Positions 11,773 through 22,682 of a stretch of DNA of 64,000 nucleotides are shown here, piece after piece. Numbering within the stretch: the stretch's first letter is position 1; the number at the start of each line of letters is the position of its first letter. The notes below the pieces were generated by a model, which was given only the letters and a program-made list of their open reading frames with translations, ran no database searches and was not told where the DNA came from. The DNA is taken from contig OV884060.1 in the NCBI GenBank assembly GCA_930367215.1, positions 207,827,253 to 207,891,252 of the forward strand. The letters are read 5' to 3'. Source of the DNA: Pollenia angustigena. Its lineage: Eukaryota > Arthropoda > Insecta > Diptera > Polleniidae. The translations under genes and the position numbers were made by a program.

Positions 11773-11937
11773 ACAAAATCGAAAATATTTTATAAATTTA
11801 TTGTTACTTTCTATAGAAATATTCATATTGTTTTTTCAATTTTCAACCCCACAAAATATGAAGTGTTTGAAATTTAAAAATTCAATATGAATTTCTAGAG
11901 AAAGTAACAACAAAATTATAAAACATTTTTGATTTTG
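11773..11937. repeat. Inverted repeat, about 57-bp arms
   Basis: ACAAAATCGAAAATATTTTA... at 11773 to CATATTG at 11830 folds onto CAATATGAATTTC at 11882 to TTTTGT at 11938, with about 50 bases between. It lies inside the hAT-like element. It is probably a small hairpin MITE. Confidence 0.65.
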
Positions 11938-12354
11938 TATTGGCTTTCGTCACTTTTTTAGAAAAAATCATAAAATTGTCTCTTTGCTAATTTTGGAACA
12001 AAAATCGTCAAAATGACGATTACTCGTCAAATCCGGCAGCCCTGTTTTTATTATATTTCTTTCTTTTGTTGACGTTTTGCTTTTATGTATTTGACACTTA
12101 ATTACTGGAAATATTCCAGTCAAAACAGAATCTGTGTTGTCTGTTTTCGTATTCAAATACAGAAACACTTTTTTCTCACAAAACGAGAAACGATGGAATT
12201 TTTTGTTTCACACTTGATGTTAGAAATTTTACGATGCGGTAAATACAGAAACGAGCTACAGCTTTCTTTTAATCAACGAAATTTTTTATCAAATCAAGTA
12301 AAACGTTTAGTTAAACAAGTATTTCAGCTTTTCAGTTAATTTATTAAGTAATAT

Positions 12355-12620
12355 ACACAGAAAAAAACTAAAAATTGTTTTCAATTAAAAATTCATGATA
12401 TTAATTACAAAATTAATTAAATTTGCACTAGTAAACAAATTGATAATATCAATTAAATATTATTCGATATCAAAAAAATTTTTGCAGTAATTTTTTTGAT
12501 ATAAACTCACGTTTAATTTACTTGATTAAATTTTTAATTAAAACTGATTTTATTTTTGATTAATGGTTTAATTAAAAAAAAAAATTGCGAGAATTGTTTC
12601 CTTGTAATATTTAGAAAGAA
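12355..12620. mobile_element. AT-rich MITE, CACAGAAAAAAA family
   Basis: It starts at ACACAGAAAAAAACTAAAAA. The internal text shares GATATTAATTA and TTTGCAC(T/C)AG with the element at 40963-41300. The end at 30565-30810 (ACACAGAAAAAATTC, closing with TTTTTTCTGTGT) shows both termini of a relative. The right end of this copy is not sharp. Confidence 0.5.
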
Positions 12621-12947
12621 GGATTTCTAAAATCAATGGAATCAAAATCAATCAAATCAAAGACTAGAAAGTTTAAATAATTTGTAGTTAATATAACAAA
12701 ATTTTGCTAGTTTGATTAAATTTTCTTCACTTGACCAAATTATGTTATTTTGATTGATTAGTTTTTTACATGTTGTTAATTTGTGTAATTTTTTTTTTTT
12801 TTGCAAAAAGTTTTGTTTATGTATTTCATATAATTTTGTTAGTTTGATAAAATTTCGTTTATTTGATTAAATTTAGTTCATTTTACTGCTTTCTGCTAAT
12901 TTTACTAATTTTTAAAAATTTTTGTAAATTTTTAAAGTAATTTTTGT
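12621..12947. repeat. Degenerate AT-rich tandem repeats
   Basis: Loose repeats of TTTTGTTAGTTTGAT-like units, of the same style as those at 15660-16920. They are non-coding. Confidence 0.5.
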
Positions 12948-13297
12948 CGGAATACAAAATGTTAATTTAAAAGATTTTGTTTTTGGGGTTAATTCCCAAT
13001 TTATATTCTTGATAAAAACACTGAAGTTTATTGTTGACGGGATAAGCTATTTCTGTGCGCATTTCACTGGTTGCTTAGGCCAGATCGTCAGGAAACTTCA
13101 TCCAAAGGTTTTAGAAAAACTAAAGATATTAAACCAAATAAAACTGTTAAGTAAATAAGAATTATAAGCAACAGTTTTACTTGTAACAATATCAAAGCTT
13201 AAGCAAAAACAACAATAATAAACAGTGAGATTATCTTTTCTTACATCCCCCACTACAATTGGTTGGAATTCTTCCAACATTAATTGTAGTTGTAATT
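12948..13297 (+). repeat. Dispersed repeat family B, single copy
   Basis: It carries the family's landmarks in order: AATTCCCA and TTGATAAAAACACT, then GGGATAAGCTAT, then TTTCACTGGTTGCTTAGGCC, then ACTAAAGATATTAAACC, and at the end a hairpin formed by ACTACAATT and AATTGTAGT. Other copies are at 20305-20608, 22954-23935, 41474-41560 (fragment) and 55320-55885. This is the most diverged full copy. It is non-coding and I could not assign a class. Confidence 0.75.
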
Positions 13298-13434
13298 TAA
13301 TCAAATTTTTTTAGTGCGAGAAAATTGTGTTGATTTAAATAAATTAACTGCCAGTTCAACGATTTCGAACGTTATCGTTCGCATAGAAAATTTTTATGAA
13401 AAACACTCAGTTTTAAAATTTGTTCTATATAAAA

Positions 13435-15077
13435 CTAGCAAACCCGGCGAACTCCGTTTCGCCACCAGATGGCTTCGTTTTATGTAAAATTTCGTTTGGT
13501 GATTAAAAGATGAAGAAAAAATTTTTTTTTTTGTTTAATATTTGGAAAGGAAAAATTTTATTTCATTTCACAACAGTAATGAATTCATTTCGATTACAAA
13601 AATTAAGTGTTATTTAGTTGAACTTCTCTAAGTAAATGAAAGTGAATCCAAAGTAAATACTGAATCGAAGCGTTATACGTGTCCAAAAATTGTCCGTTTC
13701 ATTGAAGTGCTCTTTGGTAAACCACATTTTTTGTTTTTTGGTCTGACGTTAACACAAACAAAGCGGATGGTTTCCCAACTCGTGAACACGCAACGTATAA
13801 CTGCCCATGTGAAACACAATGATTTTCTAAATTTATCCCGCAAACACTAAGCGATTGGCCTTGCGACTTGTTAATTGTCATTGCGAACGCAAGGCGAACT
13901 GGAAAGTGCAATCGTTTGAAGTCAAACGGAAGATCAGTCGGAATCATTGGTATTCGAGGAATACATACATTTTCACATGCGTACTTTCCGTTAAGAATGG
14001 TTGCCTCAATCAAATTCGGCATAAGTCTTTTTACCGAAAGTCGAGTACCGTTGCAAAGTCGCGGTGGATTCAAATTACGCAATATCATAATAACTGTACC
14101 AACTTTGAGTTGCAAGTTATGTGGTGGAAATCCCGGCAACTCCAAAGAGTTCAAAAAATCCGTTGGATAATTTACTACATCATCGGGATTTGTTATGGAA
14201 TCAACGGATTTGTATGTCACCAAATCGCCAGAAATTTTTGATTGAATGGTGAAATTCAGTGCGTGTACATCATTATTCTTTGCGGCGAGAATTGCTCGTT
14301 GACTTAACCAAGCATAATTCTGATAATTCTCACTAATGTTTGGGAAAACACATGAGAGCTAACTGAGAGTCTACAAATCGGCAAAAGTCGTTGGTAAGAG
14401 TAATTAATCCAGATGTCGCATCAACTGGGACTTTTCCATTTCCAACAGCTAACAATTGTTTGGAAAATTGTGCAGCACTTTGATCATTTTGAAGTTGAAC
14501 TCTCATATTAGTGGTTAGCGATAATGTTTTTACGTTATTTCATAAAGGGGCGTAAAAGTGGGCGGGGAACAATTTTCTTTCCGTATAAACCTAAGTTGGA
14601 CCATGTCGATCACTTTAAAGAAGAAATCGTCCAAATCGGTCAAGCCATCCTCAAGTTATGTGCTTAATAGAAAAAGTGGGCGTAAAAGTAGGCGTGGTAA
14701 ATTTTTCTTTCGATGGAAACTTAAAATGCATTGATACGAACATTTGAAAGAAAAATTAGTCACATCGATGGAGCCGTTTTCTGATTTTAGGTAAATCGAA
14801 AAAAGTGGGCGTGGAACAATTTTCTTTCCGTATAAACCTAAGTTGGACCATGGCGATCACTTTAAAGAAAAAATCGTCCAAATCGGTCAAGCCGTCCTCA
14901 AGTTATGTGCTTAATAGAAAAAGTGGGCGTAAAAGTGGGTGGGGAACAATTTTATATGCTATAAACCTCACGGAGCCCGAGACCTTTCCAACGAATGCAA
15001 AACCGTGGAAATCGGTTAGTGTGTTCTGGAGTTATAGCGTCAGGAAAGAAAACCCGACTTATTTTTATATAATAAGA
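13435..15077 (-). mobile_element. Helitron, 1.64 kb, internally deleted
   Basis: On the minus strand it starts with TC (TCTTATTATATAAAAATAAG) at 15077, after an A. It ends at 13435 with a GGCGAAAC...TTCGCC hairpin, a short GGGTTTG spacer and CTAG before a T. It retains only the C-terminal part of the helicase. Most of the Rep domain and helicase is missing, so it cannot be autonomous. A 5' block with GTGGGCG(T/G)GGAACAATTTT and GTCCAAATCGGTCAAGC is present twice (about 14551-14693 and 14806-14935). Confidence 0.92.
13699..14525 (-). pseudogene. Helitron Pif1-like helicase, C-terminal remnant
   Basis: The upstream part reads AQFSKQLLAVGNGKVPVDAT, LTNDFCRFV and, after a frame change near 14345, ENYQNYAWLSQRAILAAKNN. 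It continues in the 13699-14223 frame with LPGFPPHNLQLKVGTVIMIL, LCNGTRLSVKRL, RLAFAMTINKSQGQSLSVCG and LYVACSRVGKPSALFVL. These are the late helicase motifs of the PIF1-type domain in Helitron RepHel proteins (the TINKSQGQSL and YVACSR blocks in particular). The protein would unwind and displace the transposon strand. One frameshift and the loss of Rep and of the N-terminal helicase half make it dead. It ends about 260 bp before the Helitron 3' terminus. Confidence 0.93.
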
Positions 15078-15164
15078 TTGTATGCGAACGTCAACGTTCG
15101 AAATCATTGACCAGGCAGTAATAATAAAATATTTTTATTATAATTCGTTTCTCTGTGTTTGATC

Positions 15165-15640
15165 GAAAAGTTTATGGTTTTTAATCCAACCTTGATTTTA
15201 TTTTTAATCAAGCGTTAGTTCATCATTTTCATTAAATTATTTTAATGAAGAAAGAAATTTTACAGCAGGAAATGAATTAAAATTTTTTGATAATTTTTAT
15301 TCTTGACTGAACGAGGGTTTGAACTCAGGTCAAATTAATATGTTTCGAGAAAAACCACATTCGCATCATCAGTGTACTTTGCAGCTTTACACTTTCCGCC
15401 ACTGGGGTGGCTATCAATCTATACACAAACATCAATCTTTTAATCAATGGTATTATAGAGAATCGAAGTTTTCTGTTATTAGTTATCTATTTTAATTTTT
15501 GACATGTTTCTTTCTCACTTCTGGTTTTTCGTACTTTTGTCAAGAATTTTTCTTGGACACCTTCGTTCATTAAAATAACTTAATGAAAATTAAATTTAAT
15601 GAACTTGAGCTTAATTATTATTCAAATGGAGTTTTAATCA
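15165..15640. mobile_element. Diverged foldback relative, copy 2
   Basis: It shares GTTTATGGTTTTTAATCCAA, TGAAGAAAGAAATTTTACAG, CGAGGGTTTGAACTCAGGTC (box-B-like) and TCGTACTTTTGTCAAGAATT with the foldbacks at 10285 and 39428. It closes with the inverse of its opening (TTAATGAAAATTAAATTTAA). It is strongly diverged. Confidence 0.7.
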
Positions 15641-15659
15641 AAATTCGTTTTATAAAGTT

Positions 15660-16925
15660 TTCGAAGTTTTTTTTTTAAATTTTGTTAATTTGATTTTATT
15701 TGGTAATAATCAAAATGTAATCAAATTATAATTTGACTAAATTTTGTCAATTTGATTTAACTTTGTTAATTTGATTCAATTTTGTTAATTTAGATAATTT
15801 TTGCTAATTTGATTACATTTTTTTCATTTGATTAAATTTTGTCAATTTGATTCAACTTTGTTAATTTGATTAAATTTTGTAAGTTTGATTTAAATAATGT
15901 TGATGTTAAACTGAACACATTTTTTTGAATTAAATAGATTGTATTAATTGGCCATGATAAACAAGATTAACGAAAACATAATAAATTAGGGTTTTTTGTT
16001 CTTAAATGTAACAATTTTGATTTTAAATTAATTTTTAGAAAAAAAAATTTAGATTAACTGATTAAAAAGTTTTTTACTTGCATTGAAACGAAATAAAATA
16101 AAATATGCCCTAAATTTTTAATCAACTTAATCAAAATTATATTAACCTGATTTCCCATAAACTAACAAAACGTCATTAGAAAAATTTTGCTAAAAAAGAT
16201 ATAAAATAAAGATATTTTTGTTCTTAAATGTAACAAATTTGCTTTAAAATAAATTTTTTAGAAAAAAATTTAGATTAACTGATTAAAAAGTTTGTTACTT
16301 GCATTGAAACGAAAATAAATCTCTTCTACAGTTTTAATCAAAATTATATTTAACTGACTTCCATTTATATTAAACTGACTAACAATTTTGCGAAAAAAGT
16401 AAATTTTATAATTTGACTAATTTTTTAAATTTTTTTAATTTGATTAAATTTTCTTGATTTGATTCAAGTTTGGTTATTAGGATAATGTTTGTTACTTTGA
16501 CTAAACTTTGTTCATTTGATTAAATTTTGTTAGTTTGATTTAAATTTGTTAATTTGAATAAATTTTGTTAATTTGAATAAATTTTGTTAATTTGACTTAA
16601 ATATAAAAAGTGTTGGTAATTTGACTAGATACTGTTAAGCTGAACTCATTATTTTGAATTAAATTTATTTTTTTAATTGTCCATGATAAACAAGATTAAC
16701 GAAAAAATAAAAAATTAAGGTGTTTTGTTCTTAAATGTAACAATTTTGCTTTTAAATAAATTTCTTAGAAAAAAAATTTGGATTAACTGATTAAAAAGTT
16801 TGTTACTTGCATTGAAATGAAATAAAATCTGCTCTAAATTTCTTAATCAATTTAATCAAAATTATATTAAACTGACAAAACGGCATTAGACAGATTAAGC
16901 AATTTTCATTAATACATATAACAAT
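15660..16925. repeat. AT-rich minisatellite and 250-bp-scale duplications
   Basis: Two layers are visible. One is a short unit close to TTTTGTTAATTTGATTAAA. The other is a longer block containing CATGATAAACAAGATTAACG, GTTCTTAAATGTAACAA, GATTAACTGATTAAAAAG and TTACTTGCATTGAAA. The longer block occurs around 15945, partly around 16210 and again around 16680. It is non-coding. Confidence 0.75.
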
Positions 16926-16979
16926 TTTGCTAAAAAGTAAATTTTAAATAAAAACAACTAGTTTAATTGAATTGATTTA

Positions 16980-18365
16980 AAACTTTCGTTAGTAGATTAC
17001 TAACCTATTTTTCTCTAGTCCTACACTTATAAATCACTTGATAAAACGAAAAACATGTATTCAATAAAACTATATATTTTCACTCCTACAATGATCGCTT
17101 TCTCAAAAAAAAAAATTAAATAATATTCCACTTAAAGCAATGAAATTTTTTATAAACTCTTTGGAAACAGTGTAAAACTAGTAGATAAATTGAATTTAAT
17201 ACCGAATCATGTTCAATATTAAATAAAATGAAATAATAAATTTTCATTTACAACACGCCATTTCATCCACTTTTCGTTTATAACTAAAATAAAGAATGAA
17301 ATAGAGAAACCAATTGAATTAAACCAATAAAGAGGATGAAACGAAGCGATTTACTTGCTTGCAACAACCCTAAAAGAAGACCAAATGCACACAAACGAGC
17401 AGCCATAATGATGATGCAGCAAAAACTAAAAATTGTAATAATATTACAAGACTTGTAATATTTTTTTTATTATTAACTTGCTGTTCTTGAGTTTTTACAG
17501 TGTCATCATTAATGCGGCAGCAACCACCGCCACCTCCATCATCATCGCCATCATCATCACCCTGATGTAAAAAGTGGGCAGCCAATAAAACGAACATCGT
17601 TAATACCCATCATTGGCGTCACCGCCATGTTTACTGGGATTCTTGATATAAAACGGAAATTCAATTTGTAAGAGATTTTTAGAAGGAATATCAAGCAAAA
17701 GTTATTTGGTGGTTATTCTAGAAATTGTAATACTTTTTTTTTAATAAACCTAAAAACATAATTGTTTTTAAAGTCTATGACCGCATTTAGACTATGCAAT
17801 TAACGCCGAGTTTTTTTTCTATTTTATTTTAAAGAAGTTGCTACAAAACTCTTTTCACATTTACTATTACATTTTTTTCATGCATTTTTTTAACTTTTTT
17901 AACCCCGTTTTCTTCCCTACACCTCTTGCTAACAAACAAAAAGTTGCATGCGAAAGTTGCGGCATTAATTGCATAATGTAAATATGGTCTATGTTGGAAA
18001 ACTTGTTCAATTTCAAGAAAAATAAAATAAAATTTTACTGCCTGTTTGTAGAACACGAGCACAAAAGTGACTCGCTTAACTTACATTTAAAACAAAAACA
18101 AATTTTGATGTTTTGCATGTTAGTTAGTACAATTATCAAGCTAGAAGTGCGCTACATTCGAAAATAATAGCAATAGAATGTTAACCAAAATTCAAAGTCC
18201 TAATTATACTCCCAAGAAAAAAATCATATTGAAAAAAACTTTTATAAATTTAAAAAAAAAAAACTATTACTGATCAAAAAACCAATTTCAAAATTTTTAT
18301 TTAAAAAATTGTCACAATGAAAATCTGGTCTACATATGAAAGATTTATTTATAAGTTTTCTTAAT
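16980..18365. other. No gene seen; includes CAT-rich stretch and half a MITE
   Basis: Plain AT-rich DNA. CCTCCATCATCATCGCCATC-type triplets lie at about 17531-17562. Part of the AACTGCC MITE family lies at 18037-18092 (ACTGCCTGTTTG, then CTCGCTTAACTTACATTTAA). Nothing else is supported. Confidence 0.45.
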
Positions 18366-18659
18366 TATACCCTTCACCACAGGTGATATATGATATTGAT
18401 ATTAGACACTATAAAGTATATATATTTTGGGTCCTTATTGGGAGCGAAGTTGATTTAACGATGTCCGTCTGTCCGTTGAAATGGGTTTTCCGAAGACCCC
18501 ATATATGATGGGGGCCAGGTTATTATACATTTATGTCGCATATGGTCCGGAATTGTTTGCTATTGAAATTCAGCAAGATCGGTCCACAAATGGCTTAGAT
18601 ATGAGTAAAAAACTACGACTGCCTCAAATTTTTTCCTTTAAAGGTCCAATTAGACGTGA

Positions 18660-18775
18660 CAAGACCATACCAACACTGTATTACCAAAACGACATAAACA
18701 TACCATACAAACCAATTCAATTTTGGTTTCTACGGTCATACAGTGGCTATGGTAATACAGTGTTGGTAATGTGGT
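18660..18775. repeat. Small inverted repeat inside the mini-me-like element
   Basis: CATACCAACACTGTATTACC at about 18666 is inverted at about 18750-18770 (GGTAATACAGTGTTGGTAAT). It is about 110 bp in all and is likely a miniature insertion. Confidence 0.55.
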
Positions 18776-18902
18776 TTTTTTTTTTTTGTTGTTTTTTTTA
18801 TACCCTTCACTAAAAGTGGTGATTTTATTTGTAATGTTTAAAATAAAGAAACAAACTCATAGACTCAATATATTTTCATTTAACGCTTCTTCAGTAAAAG
18901 CA

Positions 18903-18962
18903 TACGTAGCCGAGTTGTTAAGTTCTCTCCTGAGACTGATGATATTGCCGGTTCGAATCCCG
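18903..18962 (+). repeat. tRNA-derived SINE-like fragment
   Basis: GTAGCCGAGTTGTTAAG matches a box A and GCCGGTTCGAATCCCG a box B, at tRNA-like spacing. There is no cloverleaf acceptor pairing and the fragment sits between two mini-me-like parts, so it is read as a SINE head and not a tRNA. Confidence 0.6.
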
Positions 18963-19255
18963 AATTTTTTTTTTTAACTTAATTTTTTTATGTTCTAAAA
19001 AACGATTTTAAGATTATAAAACGAATTTCAAACATCAACTTTGGCAAAAAATGGAACCGGGCTTAGGTACATATATAAATGTTTTGTTTTTTTATATTCT
19101 TCGGCATGACGAAATGAAAAGTTGGCGTGGCTCAATTAATATTTATTTATACCTATCTAAAGAACGTTATTTATGTATATAACTTTTTGTTCTTATCTCA
19201 TCATGGTGAATGGTATATAAGATTCGGCATAGCCGAATATAGCACTTTTACTTGT

Positions 19256-19854
19256 TTTTTTTTTTTAATTTTTAATATCAATTTAGGTTGTTTAATTATA
19301 AAGTGTATTATTGCGATTTTTTTTATGGAATTTTATGTATAAATGCGATTGAAATTAAAACTTTGTTCGTGGTTTTTTTTTTTTTTTTTTTTTGTTTATA
19401 TAAGATTATAGTTTTTAGTGATTTTGTATAATATTATAGATTTTCTGATTTTAAACGTTTTTTATTTTATTAATAAGCTAATTTTTTGATTTTAGTATTA
19501 ATCAAATACATTTTTTTTATTATTAATCAGAATTTACTGCCAATTTTACGATGTCGAAAGAACGCTTTTCGCACAAATACATTTGAAACAAAAACAAAGT
19601 TTTTAGAATTTTTTTTTTTTTTTTATTAAATGTCAGCTCTTAGCGATTTCATTAAGCTTTTGTCGTTTTTTTTTAACTAAGTGGCCTTTAAAGACTTAAA
19701 GTTATTTTTCGAATAAGAATAATAAGATTTTTGTAAATTTTTTGATTATTTAATTGTAATTAACGATTTTTTATAGTTAAGTTTAGAGATTTTTTTAAGT
19801 TTTTAATCTTTTTTCGGTTGAGATATATTTTTGATCTGACATTTCATGGAACAA
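19256..19854. other. No gene seen; T runs and a half MITE
   Basis: Poly-T tracts near 19372-19393. A fragment at 19538-19580 (TTTACTGCCAATTTTACGAT, then GAAAGAACGCTTTTCGC) resembles the AACTGCC MITE family. Nothing else is seen. Confidence 0.4.
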
Positions 19855-20123
19855 CCCAGTAAAAACTTCGCCTACTTTATCAAAATGAATAGCTTCTTTA
19901 ACTCATTATTTTGTAGCTTTCTTCTATAACTACATCCATAACAACTTTTATAACTACTTTTTTCTGGATGTATGCAGGTAAAAAATATAATGATTTACTT
20001 TTTAATGCGTTCATTTTGGGACTTCCCTTGTAAAATTCATTGATACTTTCAGTAGAATTGTAAGTAGTGCTCTTATGTTTTTCTGATTACTCAACACATT
20101 ATTTTGTAGGCGAATTTACTGGG
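19855..20123. mobile_element. MITE, CCCAGTAAAAACTTCGCCTAC family, copy 1
   Basis: The left terminus CCCAGTAAAAACTTCGCCTA and right terminus GTAGGCGAATTTACTGGG are inverted. The interior carries AACTCATTATTTTGTAG and CTGGATGTATGCAGGTAAA. The element at 21028-21298 is the same family in the opposite orientation. The right edge touches the small palindromic element at 20122. Confidence 0.82.
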
Positions 20124-20216
20124 AAATTACGGCATTCGATATCGATTGAAATGTCCATTTAAACTGCATTGTAATTTCGATCGATATCGAACGCCGTAAC
20201 TTACCCCCAGATGTTT
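20122..20216. mobile_element. About 90-bp palindromic MITE, copy 1
   Basis: AAATTACGGCATTCGATATC at the left is inverted at the right (GATATCGAACGCCGTAACTT). The arms also share CGAT(C/T)GAAAT. A second copy sits at 41136-41228. Confidence 0.8.
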
Positions 20217-20304
20217 AGATTTCTTCCAGATATAAGATATAAGAGATTTTTTTAAATGTTTGCAGCCTCTTATTTTCCACTTTGCTTTATTTCATTTTTT
20301 TTTA

Positions 20305-20608
20305 CTTTCAAAAGATTTTGTTATTCGTGCTTAATTCCCAGTTTTTATTCTTGATAAAAACACTTGAAATTTATTGTTGATGGGATAAGCTATTCCTATG
20401 CGTATTTCACTGGTTGCTTAGGCCAGATCATCCGGAAACTTCATCCATAAAGATTTTAGAAAAACTAAAGATATTAAACCAAATAAAACTGTTAAACGTA
20501 TAAGAATTATAGCAACAGTTCTACTTATAATAATATCAAAGTTTAAACAAAACACATCAACAATAAACAGTGGGTTTATCTCATCTTACATGCCCCACTA
20601 CAATTAGT
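20305..20608 (+). repeat. Dispersed repeat family B, single copy
   Basis: It contains the family landmarks from TTATTCGTGCTTAATTCCCA through GGTTGCTTAGGCCAGATCAT to CCCCACTACAATTAGTTG. It is close in sequence to the palindromic copies at 22954-23935 and 55320-55885. Confidence 0.8.
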
Positions 20609-21027
20609 TGAAATAGTTGAATTTTTTTGCTAAAATAGCAGTTTTTTTAGAGTTTGGCGATTTTTTATACAACGAATATTTTTGATTTTTTTAATTCCTA
20701 CTTAATTTATTACTATTTTCCAATTTTTCATTAAAAACTCTTATTAAACAATTTTAACGATTAATAAAATTTACAAAAAAGAATCTGGGAATTTTTCTTT
20801 TTATAAGTAATTTTATTCATTTAAGCTTTTTTGCGCATGTGCTTCATTAAGTCAAATTTGATTTTTAAAGCTTTTTGTTGAAATTCCTATTCCATTAAAG
20901 TTTTATTTGCTGTTTCCTTCAATTTTAACCAAAAGTTGGCTTAAAGGCCAACTATTCCAAAAAAGCTTAATTAAGTATATTTGAATTAAAAAAAGAAAAT
21001 TCGAAAAAATGTTTCAATAATTAAAAA

Positions 21028-21298
21028 CCCAGTAAAAACTTCGCCTACAAAATAATGTGTTTAGTAATCAAAAAAACTAAAAGCACTACTTACAATTCTA
21101 CTGAAAGAACCGATGAATTTTACAAGGGTTGTCCCAAAATGAACGCATTCAAATGTAAGTCATTATTTTTTTACCTACATACATCCAGAAAGAAGTAGGC
21201 TTTGAAGTAGCTATAGAAGTAATTAAAGAAAAAAAGCTACTAAATAATTAGTGAATGAAGTTATTCATTATGAAAGAGTAAGCGAAGTTTTTACTGGG
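21028..21298. mobile_element. MITE, CCCAGTAAAAACTTCGCCTAC family, copy 2
   Basis: The termini CCCAGTAAAAACTTCGCCTA and GCGAAGTTTTTACTGGG are inverted. The interior matches the copy at 19855-20123 in reverse orientation (GCACTACTTACAATTCTACT, TTACCTACATACATCCAGAA). It is 271 bp long and non-coding. Confidence 0.83.
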
Positions 21299-21542
21299 AA
21301 TTTTAATGTTTTAAATTTTTATATTTGTTTTCTTTTTTTTTTTTTTATTTTACAAATTCTAAGATTTTTGCGAATTTTAATACATTTCCCAATTTGGCGT
21401 TTTTTAAATACTTTCTTCGATTTTTATTATAAATGAACCTCAGCATTTTTCCGTATATTTTAAATTAAAGCGATTTTTCCCCCCATTTTCTTAATTTTGC
21501 CATTTAATTTTTTTTAGGCTTTTAGTGCAATTGTAAATTTTT

Positions 21543-22682
21543 TATACGCTCCACCACAATTAGTTGTGAAAAGGGTATACTAAGTTTGTCATTCCGTGTG
21601 AAACTTTTTTATTATTCATCTCAGACCCCATAAAGTGTATATATTCTGGGTCCTTGAGGGATTCTAAGTCGATTTAGCCATGTCCGTCTGTCTGTCCGTC
21701 TGTCCGTCTGTTGAAAACACGCTCACTTTCGAACAACTCAAAAGAAATGAACAGACTTGGTGCCAAATTGCTTGTAGTTATCCTAAGCAGTTTGGGATTG
21801 AAATCCAGCAAAATCGGTTTTATACGATCAGAGCTATGATTCAAAATGTGGAACCACCACTTTAAAAAAATTGATAATTTTGTTACAAAAAGTAACATAA
21901 ATGGTGGAAAAATGCACGGAATGACATAAGATTTTGCAAAAATTCGTTTTATTCGACTGGAAATCACCCTGTAAAGATCGGTGCATAATTTACCCTAGGC
22001 CCCATATAAACCCTACTACCGTACAAAATAATGCTAACAGAATAAAATTTAATACCTCACAGTTTTATATTACTAAAAATCACACTAATAAATTTCGCGA
22101 TGATCGGTCATATAAAGCCCACTCTGGTAAAATAATTAAATACGCCTTAAACCATAGCAGATATAGATATTGCGTTAAACTTTCTTACCACTTAGCTTCA
22201 TATGGCCAGAAAAAATGTTATGCAATTTTGTGATATACGGTCCATAATTTACCTTAAATCCCATTTTAGTAGCCTTCTGAAATTCACTGCAAACGCTAAA
22301 ACTAATTTATCCACGGTATTGAAATGTATTTCTTTTAATACCATAAATCACTCTGCACAATTTTGGGATGATTGGTTCATAGCTTACCAAGGCTCCAATA
22401 TAAATTATTCTCCAGAAAATCATTTAAATTCGGCTTAAACTGTTACGAATCATGACATTTTACTCAAGCTAGTAAAAATTGCTAAAAATGTCATAAAACT
22501 TTCTGATTGTTAGTCAATTATTTAAAATATGTCTAAACCGCAACCAATTTTAATGAAAATGTCTCTTTTTATAAAGATTATAATAATAAATAGACATCAT
22601 GCAGATATTACTCTTAAAACATTCGAACTGTCGGTGGAGGGTATCAAAGATTCGGCACAGCCGAATATAGCTCTCTAACCTG
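21543..22682 (+). mobile_element. Mini-me-like (GTCY)n element
   Basis: It opens with a TATAC...CCACCACAATTAGTTGTG stem, has CCGTCTGTCTGTCCGTCTGT near 21682 and ends at 22640-22682 with ATTCGGCACAGCCGAATATA and CTCTCTAACCTG. The interior has the related GGTCCATAATTTACC...CCCCATATAAACCC motifs that form a tandem array in the copy at 24513. The apparent frames across the GTCY tract are not genes. Confidence 0.8.

Larger units (their letters stand above)
8658..12044. mobile_element. hAT-like element (non-coding) filled with later insertions
   Basis: The termini are CAGGGCTGCCAGATAAATTT and the inverse of CAGGGCTGCCGGATTTGACG, with shared subterminal AATCGTCA. The flanking 8-mers are GTTTTATT (8650-8657) and TTTTTATT (12045-12052), a 7/8 match to the 8-bp duplication expected for hAT elements. 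I recognise no transposase. The interior holds the TIR element at 9255, the foldback at 10285 and a small hairpin at 11773. Confidence 0.75.
8204..12261. mobile_element. Outer element of a nested cluster, long terminal inverted repeats
   Basis: The left end (CAGTAGCCCGTTTCTGTGTT) and the right end (inverse of CTGTAGCTCGTTTCTGTATT) begin inverted repeats of about 110 bp that share the segments TCGTAAAA and GTGTTTCTGTA. Without the hAT-like insertion at 8658-12044 the element would be about 670 bp. No target-site duplication is evident. The class is unknown. Confidence 0.65.
13348..15122. mobile_element. Small MITE (AACTGCCAGTTC ends) split by a Helitron
   Basis: The left flank (AACTGCCAGTTCAACGATTT, then CGAACGTTATCGTTCGCAT) is the inverse of the right flank (ATGCGAACGTCAACGTTCGA, then CCAGGCAGT). 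Without the Helitron the element is about 130 bp. Relatives: 18037-18092 and 19538-19580 (halves) and 53829-53970 (whole). Confidence 0.75.
18366..19255 (+). mobile_element. Mini-me-like (GTCY)n element, composite
   Basis: It starts at TATACCCTTCACCACAGGTG, has a GTCCGTCTGTCCGTTG tract near 18463 and ends with a hairpin (ATTCGGCATAGCCGAAT) followed by ATAGCACTTTTACTTGT and T-rich DNA. These landmarks recur at 21543, 24513, 44033, 55969 and 58355. A second TATACCCTTCAC start at 18799 suggests two joined copies or an internal rearrangement. It is non-coding. The family name rests on known dipteran mini-me elements with TA and GTCY tracts. Confidence 0.7.

Noticed and set aside
13855..14241. Plus-strand frames of 100-128 codons
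   Set aside because: Antisense to the Helitron helicase.
21680..21865. Frame beginning MSVCLSVCPSVEN
   Set aside because: It is a translation of the GTCY microsatellite in a mini-me-like element.
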